A DNA stretch of 64,000 nt from Hymenobacter radiodurans. Its GTDB lineage: Bacteria; Bacteroidota; Bacteroidia; Cytophagales; Hymenobacteraceae. The translations under genes were made by a program, and so were the position numbers. This document shows positions 1-10,115 of the stretch, piece by piece. The stretch covers positions 3,752,001 to 3,816,000 of the forward strand of contig NZ_CP037922.1 in assembly GCF_004355185.1 (NCBI RefSeq). Direction: 5' to 3'. Numbering within the stretch: position 1 is the first letter of the stretch; the number at the start of each line of letters is the position of its first letter. The notes under the pieces are model-generated. The model was not told the DNA's origin and did no database searches. It saw only the letters and a list, made by a program, of their open reading frames with translations.

Positions 1-2
1 AC

Positions 3-1433
3 GTCGCGGTGGAGCACGCCTCATTTCGGGTGATAACGCCCACGGAGTTGCCGCTACGCTACCAGGAGCGCCACTTGCCCGGCAGTTCAGCTGTGGTTCG
101 CAGCAAGCAGGGCGCCTTGGATGTATATCAGTGGCAGGTAGCCAACTTGGTGGCGCTGGAGCAGGAGACAGCCGGTCCGCCCCTGGAAGAGCTAGTGCCC
201 GCCGTGCTAACTGCGCCTACCGCCTTTGAAGTGCAAGGCCATCGGGGCGCACTCACCTCCTGGCAGACGCTGGGCCAGTGGAACTACGATCTGAATGCGG
301 GCCGCGACGTGCTACCCGCCGACGTGAAAGCGCGCATCGCAGCTTTGGTGAAAGATGTACCTGACGAGCGGACCCGCATTCGCAAGGTGTATGAGTATTT
401 GCAAGCCAATACACGCTACATTTCTATTCAACTGGGATTAGGCGGATGGCAGACCTTTCCGGCCAGCGCCGTGAGTGCAACCGGCTACGGCGACTGCAAG
501 GCGCTGACTAACTATTGCATGGCTTTGCTTAAGGCTGCCGACGTCACTGCCTACTGCGCCCTGGTGCGGGCCGATGAGGCAGATATTCGGACGGAGTTCC
601 CAAGCAATCAGTTTAACCACGTTGTGCTCTGTGTACCGCTGAAAGCAGCTAAGGCAGATACAGTGTGGCTGGAGTGCACGAGTCAGAATCAAGCGTTCGG
701 CTACATGGGCAGCTTTACCGGCAACCGTCACGCGTTGCTGCTCACGCCTACGGGGGGCAAAATTGTGCGTACGCCTCGTTATGGTGCCGTTGAAAACCGA
801 CGCGAGCGGCGCGCTGACCTCTATCTGGATGCCCAAGGCACGGCCACTGTCAGCGTTCGGACGATGCGCACGGGGCAGGAACAAGATCACCATAGCCAAT
901 TGCTTCACGGCTTATCCCCGGCTGATCAGAAAAAGCAAATTGCTGAATCATTGCCTTTGCCCAACTTCAGCATCACAAAGTTTAATCTCGCTCCTGACCG
1001 GCGCACAGCATTGCCGGCCGTGGTAGAAACGCTTGGGCTTACGTTACCCAATTTTGCCCCCCCGAGCGGCAAACGGGCTTTCCTCACGCCAAATCTGCTC
1101 AGCCGCCTGCCAGCCTTGGCAGCGCCCGTGGGTGAGCGCCGGGCCGATATTTGGCTCGATCATGCCTTTTCGCATGCCGATACGGTGCGCATACACGTGC
1201 CGGCTGGCTTCCAGGCAGAAACCTTACCGCCTCCGGTACAGCTGACGACGGCTTTTGGAACGTATTCCAGCCAAATTCAAACGTTGCCCGACGGCACATT
1301 ACAATATGTGCGGCGTTTGCACATGCCCCGCACCCGCTTTCCCCGCACCGATTATCCGGCATATGTCGAGTTTCGCCGCAAAATCAGCACGGCTGATAAA
1401 GCGCAACTGGTACTGCTGAAAAATGAAGCGTAA
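3..1433 (+). CDS. Transglutaminase-like protein (DUF3857 type), 5' end outside window
   Basis: The reading frame is open to the first base of the window. The apparent start at base 9 is an internal GTG, so the N-terminus is missing. What remains is the end of a DUF3857-like region, a transglutaminase-like core and a C-terminal beta-rich domain. The core carries a GYGDCKAL segment (probable active-site Cys) and a FNHVVL segment (probable active-site His); a following VWLECTS stretch is where the Asp position would be expected. Bacteroidota proteins of this family are usually exported and of unknown substrate; proteolytic or cross-linking activity is only inferred from the fold. A strong terminator follows directly. 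The family call is firm, the cellular role is unknown. Confidence 0.8.
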   Translation, partial: VAVEHASFRVITPTELPLRYQERHLPGSSAVVRSKQGALDVYQWQVANLVALEQETAGPPLEELVPAVLTAPTAFEVQGHRGALTSWQTLGQWNYDLNAGRDVLPADVKARIAALVKDVPDERTRIRKVYEYLQANTRYISIQLGLGGWQTFPASAVSATGYGDCKALTNYCMALLKAADVTAYCALVRADEADIRTEFPSNQFNHVVLCVPLKAAKADTVWLECTSQNQAFGYMGSFTGNRHALLLTPTGGKIVRTPRYGAVENRRERRADLYLDAQGTATVSVRTMRTGQEQDHHSQLLHGLSPADQKKQIAESLPLPNFSITKFNLAPDRRTALPAVVETLGLTLPNFAPPSGKRAFLTPNLLSRLPALAAPVGERRADIWLDHAFSHADTVRIHVPAGFQAETLPPPVQLTTAFGTYSSQIQTLPDGTLQYVRRLHMPRTRFPRTDYPAYVEFRRKISTADKAQLVLLKNEA

Positions 1434-1450
1434 CAGACTTTGTGTTATAA

Positions 1451-1475
1451 AAAAGCCGGCCTAAGGCCGGCTTTT
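1451..1475 (+). terminator. Rho-independent terminator after the transglutaminase-like gene
   Basis: A perfect 11-bp stem (AAAAGCCGGCC pairing with GGCCGGCTTTT) with a 3-nt loop, followed by a T run, lies 18 bases after the stop codon. Confidence 0.9.
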
Positions 1476-1625
1476 TTTATGTCTGGGGGGCAAATTATTT
1501 GGGAGTTGGCACCTTTCAAAACCGATAAGTATCGTTGCATGAAAATACTACTCTAGTGCGCTCACTGCTACCCGGCTACCTTTCTCGGACAGAGGCGTAA
1601 CTTGTTTGCCGATAGGTACTTCTTT

Positions 1626-3866
1626 ATGCCCGTAATTTTTCTTTGGGCTGGCCGCCCTAGTAGGCGCTGGCCGCTGTTTTTATTTATGCTGTTGGGTGCA
1701 GTGGAAGCCGTTGCGCAAGTACCCAAGACTATATGGGCGGATGCTGCGCCTGCCTCTGCCGCCGCACGGATTTTGGCTTCCGGCCTAACTCAGTTTCGGG
1801 CAGTTCGCTTTCAGACGTCGGCTTTGCGGACAGCGCTACAAGCCGCTCCAGTTATTCGTAAAGGTGCTCAGCTCGGTCAGGAAACTGTGCTTTCGCTTCC
1901 TTTTCCAGATGGCTCCAGCCAACGCTTTCAGGTGACGGAAACTGCTGTGCTGCATCCTCAGCTAGCTGCTCGTTATCCACGCATTAAAACGTATACGGCG
2001 CAGAGCCTTGATAACTCGACAACTACAGCCCACCTCGATCTGACGTCCGCTGGGTTTCACGCACAAATATTGACTGGTGCCACAACTGTTTACATCGACC
2101 CTGCCGCGCCGGGTGACACCGTTAATCATCGGGTATTTTATCGAGCGGCGATGCGCCCGGATGGTGAGGCCTGTCTTACCACTGATGCAAAGCTGAAATT
2201 GCCCCCCGCTTCCAATGAGTTGCGGTCCAATGGCGCGCAGCTTCGGACTTACCGTTTGGCCGTGGCTTGTACGGGCGAATATGCGATAACTAAAGGCGGA
2301 ACGAAGGCTGCTGCCCTGTCCGGCATCGTGACAACTATAAACCGGGTGAACGGTATTTATGAGCAGGAACTAGCCATTCAGCTGCAACTTGTGCCCACCA
2401 ATGATGCTCTGCTTTTCCTTGATCCTGCCACCGACCCGTACACTAATAATAACGCGTCGGATTTGCTCACCGAGAACCAGCGCACCACGGATGCGCTGAT
2501 TGGCTCGGCTAATTATGATCTGGGGCATGTGTTTGGTACGCGAGTTGGCGGGTTGGCTTACGTGGGCACCGTGTGCGATGCCTTATTCAAGGCGAGTGGC
2601 ACTACAGGCCAGGCCGACCCCAGCGGCGACGCGTTCGATGTGGATTTTGTGGCGCATGAGCTAGGCCACCAGTTTGGGGCCGATCATACATTCAACGGTA
2701 CCACCGGATTTTGTGCCAGCAGCCGCGTTGACAGCCAGGCGTATGAGCCGGGCAGTGGCAGCTCCCTGATGAGCTATGCGGGCCTGTGCTCGCCTCAGAA
2801 TATTCAACCAAGCAGCTTCCCTTACTTCCATTCACGCAGCCTCGATCAGATCCTGGATTACGTGGCCGCGTTTGGCACCTGCGCTCAGGTTACGGCCAGC
2901 GGCAATCGGCCACCGACAGTGGATGCGGGGGGCAATTTTCGCATTCCCTTCAGCACACCTTTCACGCTCACCGGCACAGGCTCTGACCCTGATGACGACG
3001 CGGTAGCCTATACCTGGGAGCAGAACGACCTTGGGACCGCCGGCAACCCCGCTACTCCGACCGGTGATGCGCCCCTGTTCCGTTTTTTGCCCCCCAGCGC
3101 CTCTACTAGCCGGACATTTCCAGACCTCGGCAGCTTACTTGGAGCTGCCGAGCTGCCGCCTGGTGAGCTGTTGCCTACCTACGCCCGGCGCCTGCACTTT
3201 CGCTTGGTAGCCCGCGACCAGCGCCGGCCGGCCGGGGGCACCGATTATGATACGACCAGCGTAGCCGTGATCGGCACTGCTGGCCCGTTTCTGCTTAAAT
3301 CTCCAACGGCGCCAACTACTTGGGTAGCCGGGACAAATCAAGAAGTCATTTGGGATGTGGCTGGTACAGACCAGGCGCCCATCAACACCGCGCAGGTGGC
3401 AATTCTGCTTTCTACCGATGGAGGACTCACTTTTCCTACCACGCTGACTACCGCTACGCCCAATGATGGTTCTGAGACGGTGCTAATTCCTGCTGGTCTG
3501 AGTACTACTACAGCCCGCATAAAGGTGCAGGCAGCGGGCAATATTTTCTTCGCCATCTCTCCACAGAACTTCACTATTTCCGGTGTACTGGCTAGCTCAG
3601 TCTCTGGCGTTGCACTTGGTACGGTGGAGGTTTTCCCTAATCCCAGCACTGGTGTCTTTCAACTAGAAGTGCACAACCAACAGTCAGGCCCCATTCGCGT
3701 GCTCGTTACGGATGCTATAGGGCGCATTATTCGCCAGGAAACAGTAGCTAAGTCAATAGCTCCGCTACAGTACCACCTCGACCTGCGCAGCCTGAGCCGG
3801 GGCGTTTATTATCTGCGCCTGACTATGCCCCAAGGTACCAGCGTAACACGCCTGCTGAAGGAATAG
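1626..3866 (+). CDS. Secreted reprolysin-like (M12B) zinc metalloprotease with T9SS sorting domain
   Basis: ATG at 1626 is preferred over an in-frame TTG at 1602 because it opens a signal peptide with a basic then hydrophobic stretch ending near VEAVAQ. Around residue 344 the motif HELGHQFGADH matches the metzincin HExxHxxGxxH zinc site, with a downstream Met in SLMSYAG that fits the Met-turn. Ig/PKD-like regions follow. The last ~80 residues (from VEVFPNPSTG to VTRLLKE) match a type IX secretion system C-terminal sorting domain (type A). The protein is therefore expected to be secreted across the outer membrane and attached to the surface or released. It stands alone, with no partner gene beside it. 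The substrate is unknown. Confidence 0.9.
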   Translation: MPVIFLWAGRPSRRWPLFLFMLLGAVEAVAQVPKTIWADAAPASAAARILASGLTQFRAVRFQTSALRTALQAAPVIRKGAQLGQETVLSLPFPDGSSQRFQVTETAVLHPQLAARYPRIKTYTAQSLDNSTTTAHLDLTSAGFHAQILTGATTVYIDPAAPGDTVNHRVFYRAAMRPDGEACLTTDAKLKLPPASNELRSNGAQLRTYRLAVACTGEYAITKGGTKAAALSGIVTTINRVNGIYEQELAIQLQLVPTNDALLFLDPATDPYTNNNASDLLTENQRTTDALIGSANYDLGHVFGTRVGGLAYVGTVCDALFKASGTTGQADPSGDAFDVDFVAHELGHQFGADHTFNGTTGFCASSRVDSQAYEPGSGSSLMSYAGLCSPQNIQPSSFPYFHSRSLDQILDYVAAFGTCAQVTASGNRPPTVDAGGNFRIPFSTPFTLTGTGSDPDDDAVAYTWEQNDLGTAGNPATPTGDAPLFRFLPPSASTSRTFPDLGSLLGAAELPPGELLPTYARRLHFRLVARDQRRPAGGTDYDTTSVAVIGTAGPFLLKSPTAPTTWVAGTNQEVIWDVAGTDQAPINTAQVAILLSTDGGLTFPTTLTTATPNDGSETVLIPAGLSTTTARIKVQAAGNIFFAISPQNFTISGVLASSVSGVALGTVEVFPNPSTGVFQLEVHNQQSGPIRVLVTDAIGRIIRQETVAKSIAPLQYHLDLRSLSRGVYYLRLTMPQGTSVTRLLKE

Positions 3867-3966
3867 ACTCACCGGTTTAATGCTCGTGCTCTACCACACA
3901 AAATCACCCTTACTTCCGCTGGCACTGCATTGAAGTCAAGTGCTTACCCGATACGCTAAGGACGTA

Positions 3967-6180
3967 TTAAAATGTGTAACGAGCCTGCATCTTCACGTCG
4001 GAACGAAGGGAGCCCTCAATTTCTTCCAGGCCGGAGCTGATTACTTGCTGATGGCGATATTGCGTAGCAGCATAGCGCAGCCAGAACGTGAGGTGGCGAG
4101 TGCATTTTACCTCCGCCAACGCGTACGTGCGCGTACCACGACCGAAGAGCGCGGGCACCGAAAAGGCGTACAGCACATCCTGCTCGAAAGCATACTGCCG
4201 GGTATCGTAGTCGTCGGTGTCAAAGAGGGCGTAGCGGGCGCTAAGGCGCAAATAGCGGTTGAGGCGAACGGTGGCATCCTGGGCTAACAGGAAACCTGTG
4301 TGCGGCGTGGCTCCGTCGTCGCGGTAATGAGTGCCTTGCAGACGCGTGCGCAGACTGATACTAGATGAGGGCGCGGCGTCGTAGAAAAGCAGCAGGCTGC
4401 GGCGCTCGGTGGGTATGGGCTGGGGCACGGAGCGAGAGGGCGTCAGGTCGGCGTTCTGGTCTTTGGTACGTGAGCGGACTTGCACATAGAGTTGGCTGGT
4501 TTTGGTAGGCGCAAACGAGAAGCGCAGCAAATAATCGTGGCCGCGCGAGGGGGCATCAACACGATACTTCAACCACGGAAACCAGAATTGATCATAATAC
4601 CCGGTTATTTCCCAGCGCGGCGCAGGTCGCACTTTTAGGCCCAGGTACACCCCGCTTTCGTTGATGTTACGCGTATTTTCGCCAAAGGCCTGCCCGTAAA
4701 AGGTGTGAAAGTTGCGGTCGTAGCGGCGGTACAGGATGGAGGCTTCTACGTTGGTGGCCAGACTGGCCAACAGGCCATTTACGGTGCCCAAGCCACCGCT
4801 GCTGGAGCGCGCTGTTTCACCGAAAAAGAGCACGTTACCGAGCACATAGCTATAGTGAAGGCCCACCGCCAGGTTATCTTTCCCCCGAAACTCAAACTGA
4901 TTATAGGGCTCAGGACGGCGCTGCAAAGCCACGTCATAGTGTGTGCCTACCAAGGTAGCGCCGGCCGCAAAATCGCCCCCCACACTTGTATAAGTGATGT
5001 TACCGCCGGCTACAGCTTCGTGCAAACGCTTCCGATTGGCCAACTCAGTAGTGGTGCGGTGCAGGCCACTGGTGCTGATACCCGACGAAAATGTATCGTA
5101 GATGGCCAGCGAATCGGTGGCAAACTGTTGATTTGCATCCACTTTTTTGGCCGAGAAAAACGCTGTCGCGCGCACGGTCTTGTGCAAGCTTACGGTTGCC
5201 GCCGCCCCACGAAAGAAGGACGTTTCCAGCACCGATGAATAGGGTCGCACACCTAAGCTGCTGCGCCGCAGGGTGGTGATAGTTTCAGCCCCCTTGCCTA
5301 CCTGCAAACCCGATGAGAGCAGTAAGCCCTGGCCAAATTGCAGCTGGTAATCACCCAAGGCCAGGGTTTTGAGTCGGCCTCGCTCCTGCACCACAAAGTG
5401 TGCGGAGTAAAAATCGGCCCCCAGACGCCCTTGCCCAGGTTTCCAAATCAGTGGTTCACCCGCATCTTTCTCCGCCGTAAAACCCAGACTAAAGTCGCGC
5501 GTGTGACTGACGCGATAACGCACCAAAAGCTTATCGGGTGAGCCGAGATAGCGACTAAGTGGTCGACCGGTGCTGGTAGTATCAGCGGCGGCATAGCCTC
5601 TACGAGCCTGCAAACCTCGCTCGTAGCGCAGAAATAAGGCATTATTATCCTCGTGCAGTATACGCTGCCAGAGCGGACCACGCGCAGCGTTCTGGTTTCC
5701 AGATTGTACCGTTACGAAAGGTGCCACGCGGTAAATACTGCGCACTTGCTCAAAGCCCACAATGCTTTGCAGTTCATACAAGCTCAGGAGCGGACCAAGC
5801 TGCTGCCGATGATCCAGCAAGGCTGAAATCTGCGTTTCCGAAAGCAATAGTAAGCCTCGCAGTTCTTCCCGGCTGGCTGTATTCAGGTTTAGAGGCGTCT
5901 GATAATAAAGCAGCAGGGTTTCATATACATCTTCAAAAGCTACCTCGTCGCTCTGAATTTCGGCAAACAATTCCTGCACGAGCCGGTCCAGATCGGCGGC
6001 GGGGCGCACGTAGTCCTGCCCTTGAAGCCGCAGAGGCAAAATCAGACACAGCATCCCGCAGGCCCACACTATAGTACGCCACCAACGATGCTTGCTGGCA
6101 GTGGTACAGCGTAGCATCCCATCGTGCGCGCCCTCCAGGCTTGACCTATACTGGGGGGCTTTTTTGGACGTAGCACTCAC
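3967..6180 (-). CDS. Helix-hairpin-helix (ComEA-like) outer-membrane beta-barrel protein
   Basis: About 737 residues. The frame opens with GTG at 6180, overlapping the stop of the upstream gene as GTGA, which suggests translational coupling. An internal ATG at 6117 gives a cleaner signal peptide (hydrophobic WACGMLCLILPL). Residues ~90-150 contain two helix-hairpin-helix-like segments (LNLNTASREEL... and LLSLYELQSIVGF), the DNA-binding fold seen in ComEA. The remainder is rich in alternating aromatic strands and ends in RYTF, a C-terminal aromatic residue typical of outer-membrane barrels. Similar HhH-plus-barrel proteins occur in Bacteroidota and are uncharacterised. A DNA-handling role at the cell surface is inference only. 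Confidence 0.7.
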   Translation of the reverse strand: MSATSKKAPQYRSSLEGAHDGMLRCTTASKHRWWRTIVWACGMLCLILPLRLQGQDYVRPAADLDRLVQELFAEIQSDEVAFEDVYETLLLYYQTPLNLNTASREELRGLLLLSETQISALLDHRQQLGPLLSLYELQSIVGFEQVRSIYRVAPFVTVQSGNQNAARGPLWQRILHEDNNALFLRYERGLQARRGYAAADTTSTGRPLSRYLGSPDKLLVRYRVSHTRDFSLGFTAEKDAGEPLIWKPGQGRLGADFYSAHFVVQERGRLKTLALGDYQLQFGQGLLLSSGLQVGKGAETITTLRRSSLGVRPYSSVLETSFFRGAAATVSLHKTVRATAFFSAKKVDANQQFATDSLAIYDTFSSGISTSGLHRTTTELANRKRLHEAVAGGNITYTSVGGDFAAGATLVGTHYDVALQRRPEPYNQFEFRGKDNLAVGLHYSYVLGNVLFFGETARSSSGGLGTVNGLLASLATNVEASILYRRYDRNFHTFYGQAFGENTRNINESGVYLGLKVRPAPRWEITGYYDQFWFPWLKYRVDAPSRGHDYLLRFSFAPTKTSQLYVQVRSRTKDQNADLTPSRSVPQPIPTERRSLLLFYDAAPSSSISLRTRLQGTHYRDDGATPHTGFLLAQDATVRLNRYLRLSARYALFDTDDYDTRQYAFEQDVLYAFSVPALFGRGTRTYALAEVKCTRHLTFWLRYAATQYRHQQVISSGLEEIEGSLRSDVKMQARYTF

Positions 6181-7031
6181 TTTTTAGCCCACTGCAAACT
6201 CACGCCCACATGCTGACTCAAGCCCAGCGCCGATTGCCAAGCCGCGGCATAGTCTATCTGAAAACGGCCGGCTTTAAAGCCTACGCCGGCTGTGGCTTGC
6301 TCCACTAGAGAAGCAAATCCGGCCCGAAGCGTCAACGCCTCCAGCAACTGATACTCAATACCCGCCTTGAAATCAGCATCCTGCTCCACATCTTTTTCCG
6401 TTTCCACGTTGAGCATTAGCTTACTCGTGGGGCGGTATGAGAGCCCAGCTTTGAGCACAGTGGGCACCCGCTCATCCTCATAGGCAGCCAAGCGCGCCTG
6501 ATTCAGATTATATAAATATCCCCCGAATATCAGCCTATCTGGAATCAGTTCAGCTTGCCCTCCCAGCGAAGCAGCAACCACTCTTTTACTACCCAAGCCC
6601 TGAATACTGACCTGCAATACATCCACGCGGCCACCCACGCTGATCTGTCCGCCCCGATATCCGTAGCCTAAGCCCAGCCGCTGCTCAGCATACAGATTAT
6701 TGCCAAAACGTTGCGCTTCGAAGCCGATTACACCACGACTGGGGGGCTTTTCGGTATGTACTGCACCCATCGGAGTAGCCACCACAAGCGCCACGTTATT
6801 GAATGCAGAGCTTAAATAGCGGTTTTCAGCATAGAAACCGAAACTAGTTTGACTTACTTGGCCCAGCCCGGCTACGTTGTTGCCTACTGCCCAAACATCC
6901 GTGATTGTTACCGACGCGTTGCCCAGCGCTGCCGCCCGCGCACCACGCACGCCAGGGCCGTTTCCAGCACTCGCAATAGAAATAGTAACGGAAAGAAATA
7001 AGCTTACTAACGATAAGTACCCGTTTAGCAT
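6177..7031 (-). CDS. PorV/PorQ-like outer-membrane beta-barrel protein
   Basis: The frame could begin as far upstream as 7148. ATG at 7031 is chosen because it directly starts a signal peptide (MLNGYLSLVSLFLSVTISIASA), while the upstream residues look non-coding. The mature protein starts GNGPGVRGARAAALGNASVTITD, resembling the N-terminus of PorV/PorQ-type proteins of the FadL superfamily (GARAAAMGGA...). Repeated amphipathic strands follow. PorV and PorQ act with the type IX secretion system, but many paralogues are uncharacterised, so a secretion role is not shown. It is the first gene of a two-gene operon with the helix-hairpin-helix barrel protein, overlapping it by 4 bases. Confidence 0.7.
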   Translation of the reverse strand: MLNGYLSLVSLFLSVTISIASAGNGPGVRGARAAALGNASVTITDVWAVGNNVAGLGQVSQTSFGFYAENRYLSSAFNNVALVVATPMGAVHTEKPPSRGVIGFEAQRFGNNLYAEQRLGLGYGYRGGQISVGGRVDVLQVSIQGLGSKRVVAASLGGQAELIPDRLIFGGYLYNLNQARLAAYEDERVPTVLKAGLSYRPTSKLMLNVETEKDVEQDADFKAGIEYQLLEALTLRAGFASLVEQATAGVGFKAGRFQIDYAAAWQSALGLSQHVGVSLQWAKK

Positions 7032-7182
7032 AATAAGGAGATATGAGGCTAATTTATGCCTCGCACGCCCAAAGCAAATTTCGCGGCAAATGTTTCCGTT
7101 CGCGTTTTTATTATAACGAGAATGTAAAGCCATCTTATCACGGCGCAATTGCGGTCAATCGGTTTGCTACTATTGGTACACA

Positions 7183-7215
7183 AAAAAGCCCCCAGATTCA
7201 TCTAAGGGGCTTTTT
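7183..7215. terminator. Bidirectional terminator between divergently read barrel and S46 genes
   Basis: AAAAAGCCCC pairs with GGGGCTTTTT across a 13-nt loop. The arms carry the AAAAAGCCCCC variant of the window-wide GC-tract word. It lies 24 bases after the stop of the S46 peptidase gene on the minus strand. Confidence 0.75.
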
Positions 7216-7238
7216 AAACAGCAATAAAGTCGTGGGCC

Positions 7239-9559
7239 TTACATATTCGCGCTGGCCTCGGCTTTCTCTTTGTTCTTTTTCTTCTTGATTTTGATCTTGC
7301 CGGCCTCAGCCGATTTGGTTTTCATCTTCCCGGCTTCCCAAGCGCCATTTACCTGGCTAGGCGTGCTGGCAGTAGCGCCGACGCCCGGATTGGGTCCCTT
7401 ATTCACTACGGTCATTTCATCAACGAGGTGCTTAGCGCCACCAAGCTTATCCACGCAGAACAGCACGTAGCGGATGTCGACATTAATGCACCGCTTCAGG
7501 TCGGGGTCGTAGGCCAGGTCGCCAGTCATGGCTTCCCAGTTGCCATCGAAAGCCAATCCGATCAGCTCGCCGCGCCCGTTGATGACAGGTGAGCCGGAAT
7601 TGCCCCCGTAATGTCGTTATCCGTGATAAAGGCCACCGGTAGTTGCCCGTCCTTATTGGCATAAGGTCCAAAGTCTTTAGATTTCAAAAGCGCCACCTGC
7701 TTGGCTGGCACCACAAATTCGGGGTTCGTAGGATCTTCTTTTTCCAAAATGCCCTTTCCCGTCGTCTGATAGTCATAGCTTACCGCATCGCGGCCCTGAT
7801 AGGAGCGCACGGTACCGTAGCTCAGGCGCAGCGTCGAGTTCGCGTCGGGCGAGTACACTTTATCGGTGTTCTTGGCTCGCAGACCTGCTACATACTGGCG
7901 GTTGGCCCGGCCCATGGTAGCTTGGCTGGCTTGCAGCTGGGGGGCAATTTTCTGCACATAGTTCAGGTACACGGAGTTCATTGTTTTGAACGCCGGATCT
8001 GCTTCCAGCTTGGCTAAGGTAGGTGCCGCCAGAAAAGCGTTTAGCTTCGTTGGGGAGGTCAGGAAGGTATTGCCAAACACGTAGTCGGCGTACTTCTTCA
8101 TGGAGCCACCGTACTGTTTGGCTACCGTTTGAAATACATCTGGGTGCTGAGCCTTGGGCACATCGGTGTAGTAGAGGCCCATCAGGGCGGCAAAAACCTT
8201 CTTATCCGTGGTAGCGCTGTAGTCTTTGAAGAACTCGGCGGCTGGTTCCTTCAAATCGGCTGTAGCCTTTTGAATGGCAGCTTTATCAGCATTCGGATCT
8301 TTCAGCAACGAATGCAAAGGCAGCATTCGAGCCGCGAACGTCATGATTTCGGTACCGAATGCGGCCTCATTCAAGTACACATTGCTTAGGTTGAACTCAC
8401 GTAGCGCCGCGTAATTCTGATTGATATCCTGCAAGGCACTGCCATAGAGTTGCTGGCGGGCGGGGTCAGCGGCAATCCACTGGGCAAACTGCGCTTCTTC
8501 TGCTTTTTTCTTATCTACCGTTTTCAGGCGCTTCATGCCTTCGTTTTGCCCAATGTAGTACTTCCAGTAATTAGCAATGCTGGCGTACTTAGAGGCGTAT
8601 TTGAGGCGGAGCGCAGGGTCGGCATCCATATCTTCCTTCCACAGTTTCAGGCGGGTATCACGCAGTTTGATGCGGGCTGGGTTGCTTTGGTCAAGCGTTA
8701 GCTGAAGGCCAGCGGCGGGCAGAAAGCGCTGCGTGCGGCCTGGAAAGCCAAATACCATGGCAAAATCGCCCTCGCTCACTCCCTGCAGGCTCACGGGTAG
8801 GTGCTTTTTGGGCACATAAGGCACATTGTCGGCTACGTAACCGGTGGTGGGCTTATTGTCTTTGCTGGCATACACCCGAAACATGGAAAAGTCGCCGGTG
8901 TGGCGGGGCCACATCCAGTTGTCAGTGTCGCCGCCAAATTTGCCCACTGATTCGGGTGGAGCACCTACCAGCCGCACATCGCCAAAGCGCTGATACACGA
9001 ACATATAGTACTCGTTGCCGGCAAAGAAATCGCGCACGTAGGCTACGTACTGGCCGTTCTCTTTGGCTGCGTCAGCGAGTTGCTTCTGCCGCTGCTGCAC
9101 CAGCGCGACGCGCTCCTGCTCCGGCGTTTGGGGGGTGATGCCCTCCAGTACTTGGCCCGTCACGTCTTCCATCCGCACCAAAATGTCGACAAACAGTCCG
9201 GGGTTGGGTTTCTCTTCGCTCTTATTGGCCGCAAAAAAGCCGTCGGCAAGCAGGTTTTTCTCGGGCGTACTATGGCTCTGAATAGCATCGTAGCCACAAT
9301 GGTGGTTGGTGAGCAGCAAGCCCTGGCCGCTCACCAACTCGCCCGTACAAAAGCCCCCCAGCTGCACTACAGCATCTTTCAGGCTAGCATTATTGATATC
9401 ATAGATTTCTTCGGCCGTCAGTTGCAGACCTTTCTTCTGCATATCGACGTAGTTGAGGCGCTTCACAAACATCGGCAGCCACATTCCTTCGTCGGCACGG
9501 GCGGCCATTGGTAACAAGAGTACCAGCAGCAACGCATTTGCCCAGATTTTTTTCAGCAT
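7239..9559 (-). pseudogene. S46 dipeptidyl-peptidase (DPP7/DPP11 family), frameshifted at the catalytic Ser
   Basis: Two adjacent frames (9559-7562 and ~7600-7239) together encode one S46 exopeptidase of about 773 residues. It has a signal peptide (MLKKIWANALLLVLLLPMAARA), the catalytic-His motif TNHHCGYD near residue 86, and the FGGDTDNWMWPRHTGDF block with the family's Asp. The frame breaks after FITDNDITG. Adding one G to the five-G run at 7603-7607 restores GGNSGSPV, which contains the catalytic Ser, followed by GLAFDGNW. Gly at the DPP7/DPP11 specificity position points to DPP7-like cleavage after hydrophobic P1 residues; this is from family knowledge. The C-terminus has an unusual Lys-rich tail. 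As written, the product lacks its nucleophile. The break may be a sequencing error. Confidence 0.85.
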
Positions 9560-9808
9560 AAGGGGTGGGTAGTGGGAATGAAAAGGGGAAGTGAGTGTGT
9601 AAGAAAGGGACTTCTATAAAGCAAAGGCTAAACTTACTCAGGTGGGGCGAGTAGTGAGCATATTTTGTTGAAACCTTGTCTTGTTATACTCATTTGGCGG
9701 ACTGCATACGGGTACGCAACTCACTAGATCGATTCCTGCTTTTTGTTTGTTGCTCAAGGGAACGAACACAAAAACTAATTTGCCGTTGCTTTTCGCATAA
9801 CCTTCGCT

Positions 9809-10030
9809 ATGGCTTCCCTGTTCCGGCGCTTTTTTCTTGGTCTTATCTGGTTGTACAGGCACTTTATTTCGCCGCTCACCCCAGCCAGCTGTCGGTTTCA
9901 GCCTACCTGCTCGGCCTACGCGGCGCAGGCCATCGGCAAATTTGGCCCCTGGCGCGGTGGCTGGCTGGCGCTACGCCGTATTGGGCGGTGCCATCCGTGG
10001 GGTGGCCATGGCTACGACCCCGTACCCTAA
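9809..10030 (+). CDS. yidD: Membrane protein insertion efficiency factor YidD
   Basis: A 73-residue protein with the family pattern: an N-terminal amphipathic or hydrophobic helix ([16 protein letters not shown]), the [11 protein letters not shown] motif, and the [15 protein letters not shown] ending. YidD assists YidC-dependent membrane protein insertion at the inner face of the membrane. Here it lies next to a lipoprotein-like gene rather than rnpA-yidC, as is common in Bacteroidota. Confidence 0.95.
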   Translation: MASLFRRFFLGLIWLYRHFISPLTPASCRFQPTCSAYAAQAIGKFGPWRGGWLALRRIGRCHPWGGHGYDPVP

Positions 10031-10115
10031 GGTGAATCTTGCGTATAGCTAACCATAACCGTTGCTTGTGCCTACTGGGTCAGGCAACGTTTTTCTGTTT
10101 TTATACTCTCAACCC

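Noticed and set aside
438..908. Long minus-strand frame opposite the transglutaminase-like gene
   Set aside because: It mirrors a clearly conserved gene and has no protein-like composition, start signal or family motif.
7603..7607. Phase variation as the sole explanation for the frameshifts
   Set aside because: The tracts are only three to five bases, all changes are single losses, and several hit housekeeping-type genes; assembly error is simpler, so phase variation is kept only as an alternative.
9638..9862. 74-codon minus-strand frame beside yidD
   Set aside because: It overlaps yidD, has no recognisable motif, and looks like chance.
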